From assembly GCA_002369155.1 (NCBI GenBank), contig DFEM01000034.1:1-20939 (forward strand): DNA of 20,939 nucleotides, read 5' to 3'. The stretch is from Lachnospiraceae bacterium UBA3802. GTDB taxonomy: Bacteria; Bacillota; Clostridia; Lachnospirales; Lachnospiraceae. Under the pieces are notes generated by a model. That model did not search any database. It saw only the letters and a program-made list of their open reading frames with translations, and was not told the origin of the DNA. Made by a program: the position numbers and the translations under genes. This document shows positions 1 to 6,249 of the stretch, one piece after another. Position 1 is the stretch's first letter; each line of letters opens with the position of its first letter.

Positions 1-45
1 GTAAACGATGGTTCCTTTGGATGTTTTTAATTTTTTTCTTTTCAT
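1..45 (-). CDS. Possible start of a gene cut by the left window edge
   Basis: Fifteen open codons on the minus strand begin with an ATG at 43-45 and run off the window. The encoded start is lysine-rich (MKRKKLKTSKGTIVY). A purine run (GAAGGG) lies just upstream, but only 2 nt from the ATG, which is tighter than usual. The product cannot be named. An upstream ATG at 58-60 is in another frame and stops at once. The call is weak because so little of the frame is visible. Confidence 0.3.
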   Translation of the reverse strand, partial: MKRKKLKTSKGTIVY

Positions 46-124
46 AACCCTTCTCTCATATTCTGTGTTCTTTTTTTCCGTTCCGTTTTAGCAACAGGAA
101 TACAAAAAACCTTTTTATGGAGTG

Positions 125-673
125 TCATTCATTGGACAGATTTTTCCAGCCAAAGCGGCAAATTGATACAATGATGGAAATAATTGCTATCGATTCACTT
201 ACAACACCGCCCCATGATTGTACAAGCACGTCATAAACAAGATAGCACGGCGATCCAATCATTTGCGATAAACGAATCTTAAGCGCATTATTTGTCCAAT
301 AGCCCAGTGTAGTTACTGCTATGGAAGCAAACGGTAAAAGACTTATCGGCCCATTCCATGTAACTATGGTCGAAACAATGAGTGCAATAAGAATTATCGC
401 CAATACAATCTTACTTTTAGCCCATTTCCAGTCCTTGGATTTAATCAAAAGGATGTTTCGGATAATATTGATTATCAGACTGATTGCTCCGGTATATGCG
501 CCCATCAGAAAGAATTGGATGCAAAACATCAGACAACCCAACATCTGACATACAAACAATCCTTTATTTGCTTTAATCTGATAGGATATAACAAATAACA
601 ATACACCGATAAATCCAATGCACTGTATAAATATCAAATTTCCGTTAATGCTTCCTAAAGATTCTAAGTTCAT
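125..673 (-). CDS. YgjV-like integral membrane protein
   Basis: A 182-residue, highly hydrophobic protein with about five to six predicted membrane segments and very short loops. The pattern of an N-terminal FIGVLLFVISYQ segment followed by a helix with QMLGCLMFCIQFFLMGAYTG resembles the YgjV family of bacterial inner-membrane proteins, whose function is unknown. The ATG at 671-673 has no purine-rich ribosome binding site; an AT-only stretch precedes it. A promoter-like pair with its -10 only 8 nt upstream predicts a transcript that starts at or almost at the ATG. The gene lies 26 nt downstream of the DUF6273 gene on the same strand. No clear terminator was seen downstream. The family assignment is from memory of the pattern, and no function is claimed. 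Confidence 0.7.
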   Translation of the reverse strand: MNLESLGSINGNLIFIQCIGFIGVLLFVISYQIKANKGLFVCQMLGCLMFCIQFFLMGAYTGAISLIINIIRNILLIKSKDWKWAKSKIVLAIILIALIVSTIVTWNGPISLLPFASIAVTTLGYWTNNALKIRLSQMIGSPCYLVYDVLVQSWGGVVSESIAIISIIVSICRFGWKNLSNE

Positions 674-681
674 AATTATAT

Positions 682-710
682 ATAATATCTGTATTAGTTT
701 TATAAATCAA
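682..710 (-). promoter_or_regulatory. Promoter of the ygjV-like gene, predicted leaderless
   Basis: Reading the minus strand, TTGATT (705-710) and TATTAT (682-687) are separated by exactly 17 nt. Only 8 nt lie between the -10 box and the ATG at 673, so the start point would fall about 1-3 nt before the ATG. The -35 box overlaps the last codons of the upstream gene. The region is AT-rich, so a chance match is possible. Confidence 0.45.
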
Positions 711-1413
711 TCCAAAAAGCCGGTCTTATTCCGATGTTTTGAGTCGGATACAAAACTCCGTCTCCGTTTATTGTTCCGTCATATTCCACATAATCATTGA
801 TTATTCCGTCTTCATATCTTTTATATGATCTTAGCCACCAGGGAATGCTGTCTTCAAAATATGCCGCTTTTCGGTCGTTGGCATCTTTAAAATATTCCTT
901 TGCTTCGTCAGCACTCAAAATAAATACTTTTCCGACTTCAGTTTCTGATATCATTTTTTTCTCTAATTCACTAAAGACATTCTGATAATACTTTTCGTTT
1001 AACCAGTTTTTCACAAGATCATTCCAATCATCTCCATGATATAAGTAACTTATATCGTTCGTATACCGTGGAATAATAACGCAGCCTTTTTTTACCACTA
1101 TGTAATCTAAAATTAAGTCGCAGTTTGCCACTTTAACACATTTTTCATTAATCAATAATGCTCTTGATTCCTCTTTCTTTAGCACCCTCCACGAATTATT
1201 CCATTCGTCATTGCCGAAATACAAAATATCTCCCTCTTTAACAGAATTGTTCTCTATTTTTTTATATGAATAAACTTTTCTGAAATAGGGAATAATTGCA
1301 TTTTTGCCTATGTATGCAAATACTAAAAAAATCAAAATGATTACGATTGGAACCACAATCTGCAATATTTCTTTTTTTAAGTATTTTCGTTTTTTTACCG
1401 GTCTGTCATTCAT
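700..1413 (-). CDS. DUF6273-containing single-pass membrane protein
   Basis: A 237-residue protein. A short basic N-terminus (KKRKYLKK) is followed by one membrane helix at about residues 17-36, then a soluble domain of roughly 190 residues predicted to be outside the cell. The C-terminal part shows the DUF6273 pattern: WRVLKKE near the domain start, LSADEAKEYF, then PWWLRSY and a closing GIRPAFWIDL. The domain is common in surface proteins of gut Firmicutes and has no established activity. The start was set at the ATG at 1411-1413 because GGAGG lies 9 nt upstream. The same frame stays open to 1533, but that extension reads through the terminator hairpin of the upstream esterase gene. The gene may be expressed by read-through, since no good promoter was seen in its short leader. 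Confidence 0.75.
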   Translation of the reverse strand: MNDRPVKKRKYLKKEILQIVVPIVIILIFLVFAYIGKNAIIPYFRKVYSYKKIENNSVKEGDILYFGNDEWNNSWRVLKKEESRALLINEKCVKVANCDLILDYIVVKKGCVIIPRYTNDISYLYHGDDWNDLVKNWLNEKYYQNVFSELEKKMISETEVGKVFILSADEAKEYFKDANDRKAAYFEDSIPWWLRSYKRYEDGIINDYVEYDGTINGDGVLYPTQNIGIRPAFWIDL

Positions 1414-1445
1414 AAAAAGAATCCTCCGAATAAAAAAGAGTAAAT

Positions 1446-1492
1446 AAAAAAGCATTCCTGATTGATTTATTAACAATCGGAAATGCTTTTTT
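1446..1492 (-). terminator. Rho-independent terminator of the esterase gene
   Basis: An imperfect 19-pair stem (1446-1464 with 1474-1492, one mismatch and one wobble) has a 9-nt loop and ends on the minus strand in a T-run continuing to TATTT. It lies about 48 nt past the esterase stop codon and upstream of the DUF6273 start. It shows that the open frame extending past 1413 is not coding. Confidence 0.85.
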
Positions 1493-1539
1493 GTTACATC
1501 ATATGTCTTTTTTGTTTCAGTATCTTGCACCAAACTGCT

Positions 1540-2322
1540 CTATTCAAACATCATTGGTATAAATTTAAGCACGTACCTGCTCCAAAATTCCATGTCGTGC
1601 TTGCCCTCATCTTCTATGTATGTATGTTCAATTCCCTCTGATTCAAGGAATTTGTGAAATTCTCTGTTTGGCTCTAACAAATTATCATCAAAACCGCAAG
1701 CCATATAGATTTCAGGGCATTTTTTGCCTTCAGCTTTTATTTTTTTAATGAGTTTTTCCGGATTGTTGTCGCTCTCAAGCACCTTCGCGGGATCGCCGAA
1801 GCATTCCCTGAAATACTCATAATTTGCTATCACGTTGCCCTCGCCTTCTTTCAAATTTGCTACTTCATGTACGATTAGCGCAGGAGAAAGTGCAGTTGCA
1901 TGGCCAAACTTGTTCGGATAGTACAAGGCGGTATGAAGCGCTCCAAAGCCGCCCATTGACAGTCCCATGATATATGTGTCTTCCTTTGTTTTGGCAAGCC
2001 CGAAAACCCTTCTTACATATTCCGTGAGTTCCTCTCCAAGAAATTTGCAGAATGCATGGCCTGTCGAAATACCGTCCAGCCAAAATGAGTTCTCGCCGTT
2101 AGGAATCACTACAGCAAAATTATACTTATCTGCCAGATACCAAGGCACCCAGTTATCAGCATCTCCCGTATATCCGTGAAGGAGAAAAAGCGTCTTGATC
2201 GGACGATTTGCGTACTCAGACTCGTTGGGCTCATCTTCGCGTATATCATTGGGCAGATACATATTAAATGTCGTAAATCTTCTCAAACAATTTGAATAAA
2301 AGCGAACAGAAATATTTGCCAT
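1540..2322 (-). CDS. Alpha/beta-hydrolase esterase (esterase D / acetyl-esterase type)
   Basis: A 260-residue serine hydrolase of the putative-esterase (esterase D, FrmB, tributyrin esterase) family. The oxyanion-hole motif LLHGYTGDADNW and the nucleophile elbow GLSMGGFGAL are both present. The likely catalytic Asp is in CGFDDNLL and the catalytic His in GKHDMEFW near the C-terminus, so the triad is complete. There is no signal peptide, so the enzyme is predicted to be cytoplasmic. Members cleave short acyl, acetyl or feruloyl esters from sugars or small molecules; the true substrate cannot be read from the sequence. The start is the ATG at 2320-2322, preceded by AAAGGAAG. A longer frame to 2376 is rejected because it runs through the promoter. 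The gene has its own promoter and terminator and so looks monocistronic. Confidence 0.88.
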   Translation of the reverse strand: MANISVRFYSNCLRRFTTFNMYLPNDIREDEPNESEYANRPIKTLFLLHGYTGDADNWVPWYLADKYNFAVVIPNGENSFWLDGISTGHAFCKFLGEELTEYVRRVFGLAKTKEDTYIMGLSMGGFGALHTALYYPNKFGHATALSPALIVHEVANLKEGEGNVIANYEYFRECFGDPAKVLESDNNPEKLIKKIKAEGKKCPEIYMACGFDDNLLEPNREFHKFLESEGIEHTYIEDEGKHDMEFWSRYVLKFIPMMFE

Positions 2323-2347
2323 ATCATTCTTCCTTTCTTTAGTTAAT

Positions 2348-2376
2348 ATTATAAATTCCGATCTTTTTTGCTTCAA
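2348..2376 (-). promoter_or_regulatory. Sigma-A type promoter of the esterase gene
   Basis: On the minus strand TTGAAG (2371-2376) and a consensus TATAAT (2348-2353) are separated by 17 nt. The expected start point near 2341 gives a leader of about 20 nt with the AAAGGAAG ribosome binding site. Confidence 0.8.
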
Positions 2377-2450
2377 TAAAAAAAATGACTGACCAGGAAT
2401 AACTGCAAAAAAATCCCACGCGTTTAGAACTTTTCTTTATTTGTTTGTAG

Positions 2451-2486
2451 AATCACGTTTGGCTCTGCCCTTTCTTGCACGTGATT
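2451..2486. repeat. Inverted repeat just past the PD-(D/E)XK-like gene
   Basis: Perfect 8-bp arms (AATCACGT at 2451-2458 and its complement at 2479-2486) flank a 20-nt loop that holds a small GGC/GCC sub-stem. It sits 8 nt after the minus-strand stop codon, where a terminator is expected. Its T-rich tract, however, is on the plus-strand side (2487-2496). It may act as a weak bidirectional terminator or as a 3'-end stabilising hairpin. Confidence 0.4.
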
Positions 2487-2494
2487 TAATTTTT

Positions 2495-3292
2495 TTATAA
2501 TAAGTATTCTTCAATCATTCGCATTACGACCGATGAGCTAAGCGGAGTTGACGAGGCCTCAAATGTCATAATCATGTTTTTACCTGCAAGAAAACCGTTT
2601 TGCTCATATGTTTGAATCTTATTTATGTTCTTGTTAGCATAAGCAACGTTATCCATCATTCCGAAATGCTCCCAAACATACTCTTTTCCGGTCCTTGCAT
2701 TAAGGCAGAGAAAATCAGGTCTGACGGTACCTAATCCATTAAGCATGATTGGATATTCGTATCTATAGCTGACTCCGTTTTGTTCCAGCATATTAGCAAT
2801 AATCAACTCCGATTTTGATCTCACCTTAACCCCGTTAAATGAAACAAATTCAATATTATCGCTAATTTCCATCGGTTCGTATGCTACGTTTTCCCACTTC
2901 TTTACAAACTCTTCCTTTGTTTCCAATATTGGAGTTACAAGTATTTTTCTTGCTTCCGGAAGGTTGGTATAAACGCTTTCTATTTCGTCGATGTCATACG
3001 TCTTAAGAAACTTTGACAGTTTTCTTTTTAGGCTGTTCAGTTTTTTGTTAATGGCTTTCTCGTAGTCACGTTGAAGTATTCTTCTAATTTCTCCTTTTTC
3101 CGTTTTTTTGATGTATTCCTTTTTGTTTTCAACCTTATCATACCAATAATACTGGCAACATCCCTTGCATTGACTTACCATGATGTTACGATTCGGAACA
3201 TTCTGCAGTTTTGAAAGATTCTTGTTTGATTTAGCTATTAAATCATTAATTTCATTCAATTGATTTTTGAGTATTTCACTGTAGTTTTCCAT
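2495..3292 (-). CDS. Orphan PD-(D/E)XK nuclease-like protein with coiled-coil N-terminus
   Basis: A 265-residue protein that I cannot assign to a named family. Residues 1-35 are heptad-like and probably coiled. A cysteine cluster (C42, C45, C46) is followed by a long Lys-rich helical region at about 55-100. The C-terminal half has the layout of a PD-(D/E)XK fold: VRSKSELIIA with E162, RPDF with P192-D193, and VWEHFG with E208 in place of a classical E-x-K. That last motif also occurs in restriction-like domains fused to helicases in clostridia, from memory. Nuclease activity is inferred only. The start at 3290-3292 is supported by AAAAGGGG upstream. The gene follows a promoter and a 62-bp repeat array on the same strand, so its mRNA may carry the array in a leader of about 500 nt. 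No partner methylase, helicase or immunity gene is adjacent. Confidence 0.6.
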   Translation of the reverse strand: MENYSEILKNQLNEINDLIAKSNKNLSKLQNVPNRNIMVSQCKGCCQYYWYDKVENKKEYIKKTEKGEIRRILQRDYEKAINKKLNSLKRKLSKFLKTYDIDEIESVYTNLPEARKILVTPILETKEEFVKKWENVAYEPMEISDNIEFVSFNGVKVRSKSELIIANMLEQNGVSYRYEYPIMLNGLGTVRPDFLCLNARTGKEYVWEHFGMMDNVAYANKNINKIQTYEQNGFLAGKNMIMTFEASSTPLSSSVVMRMIEEYLL

Positions 3293-3368
3293 ATTTACCC
3301 CTTTTCTTTCTGTTTCCTTCTATTTTTCATCTTATGTCTTGTTCTTTTGAGAAACATTTCTTTTCTTT

Positions 3369-3717
3369 ACGGGTTTTAGAGTGTTTTTTGTTCTACACCC
3401 GTAGTTCTTCGGCATGAGTTGCTTTATTTTACGGGTATTAGCGTGCTTTTATCTCTACACCCGTAGTTCTGCGGCAAGAGTCGCTTTATTTTACGGGTAT
3501 TAGCGCGTTTTTATCTCTACACCCGTAATCCTGCGGCAAGAGTCACTTTATTTTACGGGTATTTGTGTGCTATTATCTCTACACCCGTAATCCTGTGGCA
3601 AGAGTCGCTTTATTTTACGGGTATTAGCGTGTTTTTATCTCTACACCCGTAGTTCTTCGGCAAGAGTCGCTTTATTTTACGGGTATTAGCGTGTTTTTAT
3701 CTCTACACCCGTAGTTT
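3369..3717. repeat. Tandem array of a 62-bp repeat with conserved inverted-repeat arms, 5.6 copies
   Basis: Copies begin at 3369, 3431, 3493, 3555, 3617 and 3679, exactly 62 bp apart; the last is cut after about 38 bp. In all six, ACGGGT (unit positions 1-6) and CTACACCCGTA (25-35) are unchanged, while the stretches between them differ at several positions. Each ACCCGTA can pair with the ACGGGT before it (22-nt loop) or the TACGGGT after it (26-nt loop), so the array offers two alternating hairpin registers whose dyad centres are 31 bp apart. The first and fourth copies are the most diverged. On the minus strand a small inner hairpin around TCTTGCCG is partly kept. It is not a CRISPR, because the whole unit is repeated. 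Confidence 0.95.
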
Positions 3718-3796
3718 CAAAGCATTTTGTATTTTATATAAATTTTAACTGGGAAAAACTGGCTTAGAACTAAACTCAGTTTATTATAGTGAGTGA

Positions 3797-3825
3797 ATTA
3801 TAATATATCAAAACATATATTTCAA
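3797..3825 (-). promoter_or_regulatory. Strong sigma-A promoter reading into the 62-bp repeat array
   Basis: On the minus strand TTGAAA (3820-3825) and TATAAT (3797-3802) are separated by exactly 17 nt, a near-consensus promoter. The predicted start is near 3790. The transcript would cross the whole array and, with no clear terminator in between, could continue into the gene that starts at 3292. Confidence 0.75.
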
Positions 3826-3857
3826 CACCAAGCGGGTAAAATTGCATAAGAAATGGA

Positions 3858-3898
3858 AAAATCCGCTTATTTCTTTTTTTTAGAATAAGCGGAATTAT
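3858..3898 (-). terminator. Second terminator-like hairpin behind guaA
   Basis: A 9-bp stem (CCGCTTATT with AATAAGCGG) encloses a T-rich loop. On the minus strand it is followed by ATTTTTCC. It lies about 25 bp past the main guaA terminator, so it is probably a backup that insulates guaA from the repeat-array promoter. Confidence 0.6.
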
Positions 3899-3920
3899 TG
3901 CGGTCAAAATGCGGCCAGAA

Positions 3921-3965
3921 AATAAAAAAATCCCGCAAGTCCTTGCAATATAGGGACTTGCGGGG
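3921..3965 (-). terminator. Rho-independent terminator of guaA
   Basis: A perfect 11-bp GC-rich stem (3932-3942 with 3954-3964) and an 11-nt loop are followed on the minus strand by a T-rich tract (3921-3931). It begins 9 nt after the guaA stop codon. Confidence 0.92.
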
Positions 3966-3974
3966 ATATGTTAT

Positions 3975-4958
3975 TTACTCCCACTCGATCGTAGCAACAG
4001 GCTTCTCGGAGATATCCCAGAGAACTCTGTTTACGCCGGGGATCTGGACGATCTTGTCTCTCATTGTGCAAAGTGTTGCGAAAGGAATTTCGGGTACTGT
4101 AACCTTAACTGCGTCTGTTGTGTTGACAGCACGGATTACAACTGCCCAGCCCATGTAACGCTCACCCTTGCCATTAACATACTTGATACCTGTAGACTGA
4201 ATATCAGGGATGGCACAGAAGTACTGCCAGGGTGTCTCGGGAAGTTTTTCGATTTCTTCGCGAACGATTGCATCTGCTTCTCTTAATGCTTCAAGTCTGT
4301 CTCTTGTGATTGCGCCTACGCAGCGAACACCAAGTCCGGGTCCGGGGAAGGGCTGACGATATACCATGTTGTCGGGAAGGCCGAGGACCTTGCCTACGAC
4401 ACGTACTTCATCTTTGTATAATAATTTAACGGGTTCAACGAGTTCAAAATTAAGTTCTTCGGGAAGACCGCCTACGTTATGGTGAGCCTTAACACCGTCA
4501 CTTTCCAAAATGTCGGGATAAATTGTTCCCTGTGCAAGGAATTCGATTCCTTCAAGCTTTGCAGCCTCTTCAGCGAATACATCGATGAATTCGCCGCCGA
4601 TAATCTTACGTTTCTTCTCGGGATCGGATACACCTGCCAGTTTGTCAAGGAATCTGTCTGTTGCATCAACATAAATTAAGTTGGCATTCATCTGATTCTT
4701 GAATACTTCGATAACCTGTTCGGGTTCACCTTTTCTGAGTAAACCGTGGTTAACATGTACACATACAAGGTTCTGTCCGATGGCTTTGATTAAAAGTGCG
4801 GCAACAACGGATGAATCAACACCTCCGGATAAAGCGAGAAGTACTTTCTTGTCGCCTACCTGTGCTTTTATCTCTGCAATCTGTTCATCGATAAAAGCAT
4901 TAGCCAAGGCTTCGGTAGTAATTCTTTCCATTGTTTCAGGTCTTACGTTTGAACTCAT
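3975..4958 (-). CDS. guaA: GMP synthase, stand-alone ATP-pyrophosphatase subunit
   Basis: A 327-residue protein matching only the C-terminal two thirds of a usual GuaA of about 515 residues. It converts XMP to GMP through an adenylyl-XMP intermediate using ammonia. The ATP-pyrophosphatase loop SGGVDSS is at residues 44-50, followed by AQGTIYPD, the HHNVGGLPE segment, PFPGPGLGVRCVG and the typical C-terminal end KPVATIEWE of the dimerisation domain. The N-terminal glutamine amidotransferase domain is absent. The ATG at 4956-4958 follows AAAGGAG directly, and only 40 nt separate it from the next gene, so this is not a truncated reading of a longer frame. Archaea and some bacteria use such two-subunit enzymes; the glutaminase would have to be encoded elsewhere. 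The gene has its own terminator and probably an extended -10 promoter. Confidence 0.9.
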   Translation of the reverse strand: MSSNVRPETMERITTEALANAFIDEQIAEIKAQVGDKKVLLALSGGVDSSVVAALLIKAIGQNLVCVHVNHGLLRKGEPEQVIEVFKNQMNANLIYVDATDRFLDKLAGVSDPEKKRKIIGGEFIDVFAEEAAKLEGIEFLAQGTIYPDILESDGVKAHHNVGGLPEELNFELVEPVKLLYKDEVRVVGKVLGLPDNMVYRQPFPGPGLGVRCVGAITRDRLEALREADAIVREEIEKLPETPWQYFCAIPDIQSTGIKYVNGKGERYMGWAVVIRAVNTTDAVKVTVPEIPFATLCTMRDKIVQIPGVNRVLWDISEKPVATIEWE

Positions 4959-4987
4959 ATTGTTTCTCCTTTTTTATTTTTTATAGA

Positions 4988-4996
4988 ATTATATCA
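4988..4996 (-). promoter_or_regulatory. Extended -10 promoter element of guaA
   Basis: On the minus strand TGATATAAT forms an extended -10 box in the 40-nt gap before guaA, overlapping the start of the leader. The -35 region (GTTAAC at a 17-nt spacing) is poor, as is tolerated by extended -10 promoters. It would let guaA be expressed separately from the upstream gene. Confidence 0.5.
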
Positions 4997-4998
4997 CA

Positions 4999-6159
4999 TT
5001 AATCAGTGATGTTAACCAAACTCTGTACATACTGTATTACGGTATATGCCATGCCGGTCTGATATAAATATGCTTTGCCGTATTCCGCTTCGTATGAAGA
5101 ATAGTAAGCACTGTCGAGGCCGTAAAGATCAAGCATGTCTTTAACATCCTGTTCCGTAACGGTAAGATTTGCATCTTCGCAGATGGCCTGCATTTTAAGA
5201 TTATCATCAAGTGTTTTCATGGCATTTGATGTAAGAGATGCTTCGTACTCTTTTTTAGACTGTCCGACATAATCTTCAAATGTCATTGTGCCCAAAGATT
5301 CTTTTACGGACTCGTACTGTTCAACTGCCGTATTCTTTATCTGACCTTTGACAGTTTTCAAATAGTCCTTGGGATAATCGTTTACAGTCGAATAATTTCT
5401 GATGTAATCGGATATGTATACCTTAAGATTCTGATCGAGTGCGGTATCCTTGTAATACTGTATATATTCTTCCTTGGTGCTTGCTACATCGGATAAATAC
5501 TCTTTTACAAACGCATCGTTAAATTCGCCGATTTTCTGGACGCTGTTGATAGTGATGTTGAATACAGCCTCTTTGCCGTTTAATTCATCTTTGCCGTAAT
5601 CTTCGGGGAATGTAACATGAATATCAAAATTCTCGCCAACATTGTGTCCGATGATTGCATCTTCAAAACCGTCAATGTATGAATGTGAACCGATTGTCAG
5701 CAAAGTTCCGGCACCGCCTGTGGAACCGCCCTGAAATTCAACTCCGTCAATGCTTCCAACATAATCAAGATTGATGGTATCGCCGTCTTTAATCTTAATG
5801 GATGTATCCGTATCATAATCGGGATGTGCCTTAAGAAGCTTATCAATCTGTGCCTGCATGTCTTCATCGCTTAATTCCACTTCGCTTCTTGATACGCTAA
5901 TGTTTTTGTAATCGCAAAGTGTAACATAATCAAGCGCACGTACATCTTTGATTGTTCCGTCTTCGTTAAGACCCTCACTGTAATCGGCAACAGGTTTTGT
6001 ATTGGTAACAACACTTGATGCCACTGCCCATCCGATAATGCCCAAAACGGCCAGTATCATCAGTGAAATGACAATCCATTTAATGCTCTTTACAGCCTTA
6101 GCTTTTCTGATGGCATTCTCTCTGTTTCTCTTTTGCGCCTCACGCTTTTCGTTGCTCAT
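4999..6159 (-). CDS. Membrane-anchored trigger-factor/FKBP-like peptidyl-prolyl isomerase
   Basis: A 386-residue protein with a charged, basic N-terminus (about residues 1-27), one membrane helix (about 27-49), an acidic linker, an FKBP-type domain (about 122-208) and an alpha-helical C-terminal part (about 210-386). The FKBP signature is visible in IKDGDTINLDYVGSIDG, the SYIDGFEDAIIGHNVGE segment and the FPEDYG turn, which are the segments seen in trigger factor. The helical tail resembles the trigger factor chaperone arms. The ribosome-binding N-domain is replaced by the membrane anchor, so it probably assists folding on the outside of the membrane. There is no lipobox, so it is not a lipoprotein. 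The start at 6157-6159 has GGAGAAAG upstream. It stands 90 nt from the gene before it. Confidence 0.82.
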   Translation of the reverse strand: MSNEKREAQKRNRENAIRKAKAVKSIKWIVISLMILAVLGIIGWAVASSVVTNTKPVADYSEGLNEDGTIKDVRALDYVTLCDYKNISVSRSEVELSDEDMQAQIDKLLKAHPDYDTDTSIKIKDGDTINLDYVGSIDGVEFQGGSTGGAGTLLTIGSHSYIDGFEDAIIGHNVGENFDIHVTFPEDYGKDELNGKEAVFNITINSVQKIGEFNDAFVKEYLSDVASTKEEYIQYYKDTALDQNLKVYISDYIRNYSTVNDYPKDYLKTVKGQIKNTAVEQYESVKESLGTMTFEDYVGQSKKEYEASLTSNAMKTLDDNLKMQAICEDANLTVTEQDVKDMLDLYGLDSAYYSSYEAEYGKAYLYQTGMAYTVIQYVQSLVNITD

Positions 6160-6249
6160 AATCTTTCTCCATACTGTTTATTTTTTTTTAGAGGAAGGTC
6201 TGCCGCCAAATACTTACATTTGCCAAAGAAAAACCGTCCCGTAATTAAA

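Larger units (their letters stand above)
3293..3974. other. Gene-free interval between the PD-(D/E)XK-like gene and guaA
   Basis: This 682-bp stretch has no credible coding frame on either strand. From low to high coordinate it holds the gene leader (3293-3368), the six-copy 62-bp repeat array (3369-3717), an AT-rich segment with a strong minus-strand promoter (3797-3825), and two terminator hairpins behind guaA (about 3858-3965). Confidence 0.8.

Noticed and set aside
1414-1533. N-terminal extension of the DUF6273 protein
   Set aside because: The extension reads through the esterase terminator hairpin, and a GGAGG site marks the ATG at 1411-1413.
2323-2376. N-terminal extension of the esterase
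   Set aside because: It overlaps a TTGAAG-N17-TATAAT promoter, and the ATG at 2320-2322 has a proper ribosome binding site.
3369-3717. CRISPR array
   Set aside because: The period is exact, but the entire 62-bp unit is repeated with scattered changes. There are no unique spacers and no cas genes.
3369-3717. Classical ToxIN-type type III toxin-antitoxin locus
   Set aside because: The downstream protein does not resemble ToxN, CptN or TenpN, the unit is too long, and no terminator is visible between array and gene. It is kept only as an analogy in the findings.
4959-4998. Frameshifted amidotransferase domain of GuaA
   Set aside because: Only 40 nt separate guaA from the next gene, and they hold a ribosome binding site and an extended -10 box. 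No glutaminase remnant fits.
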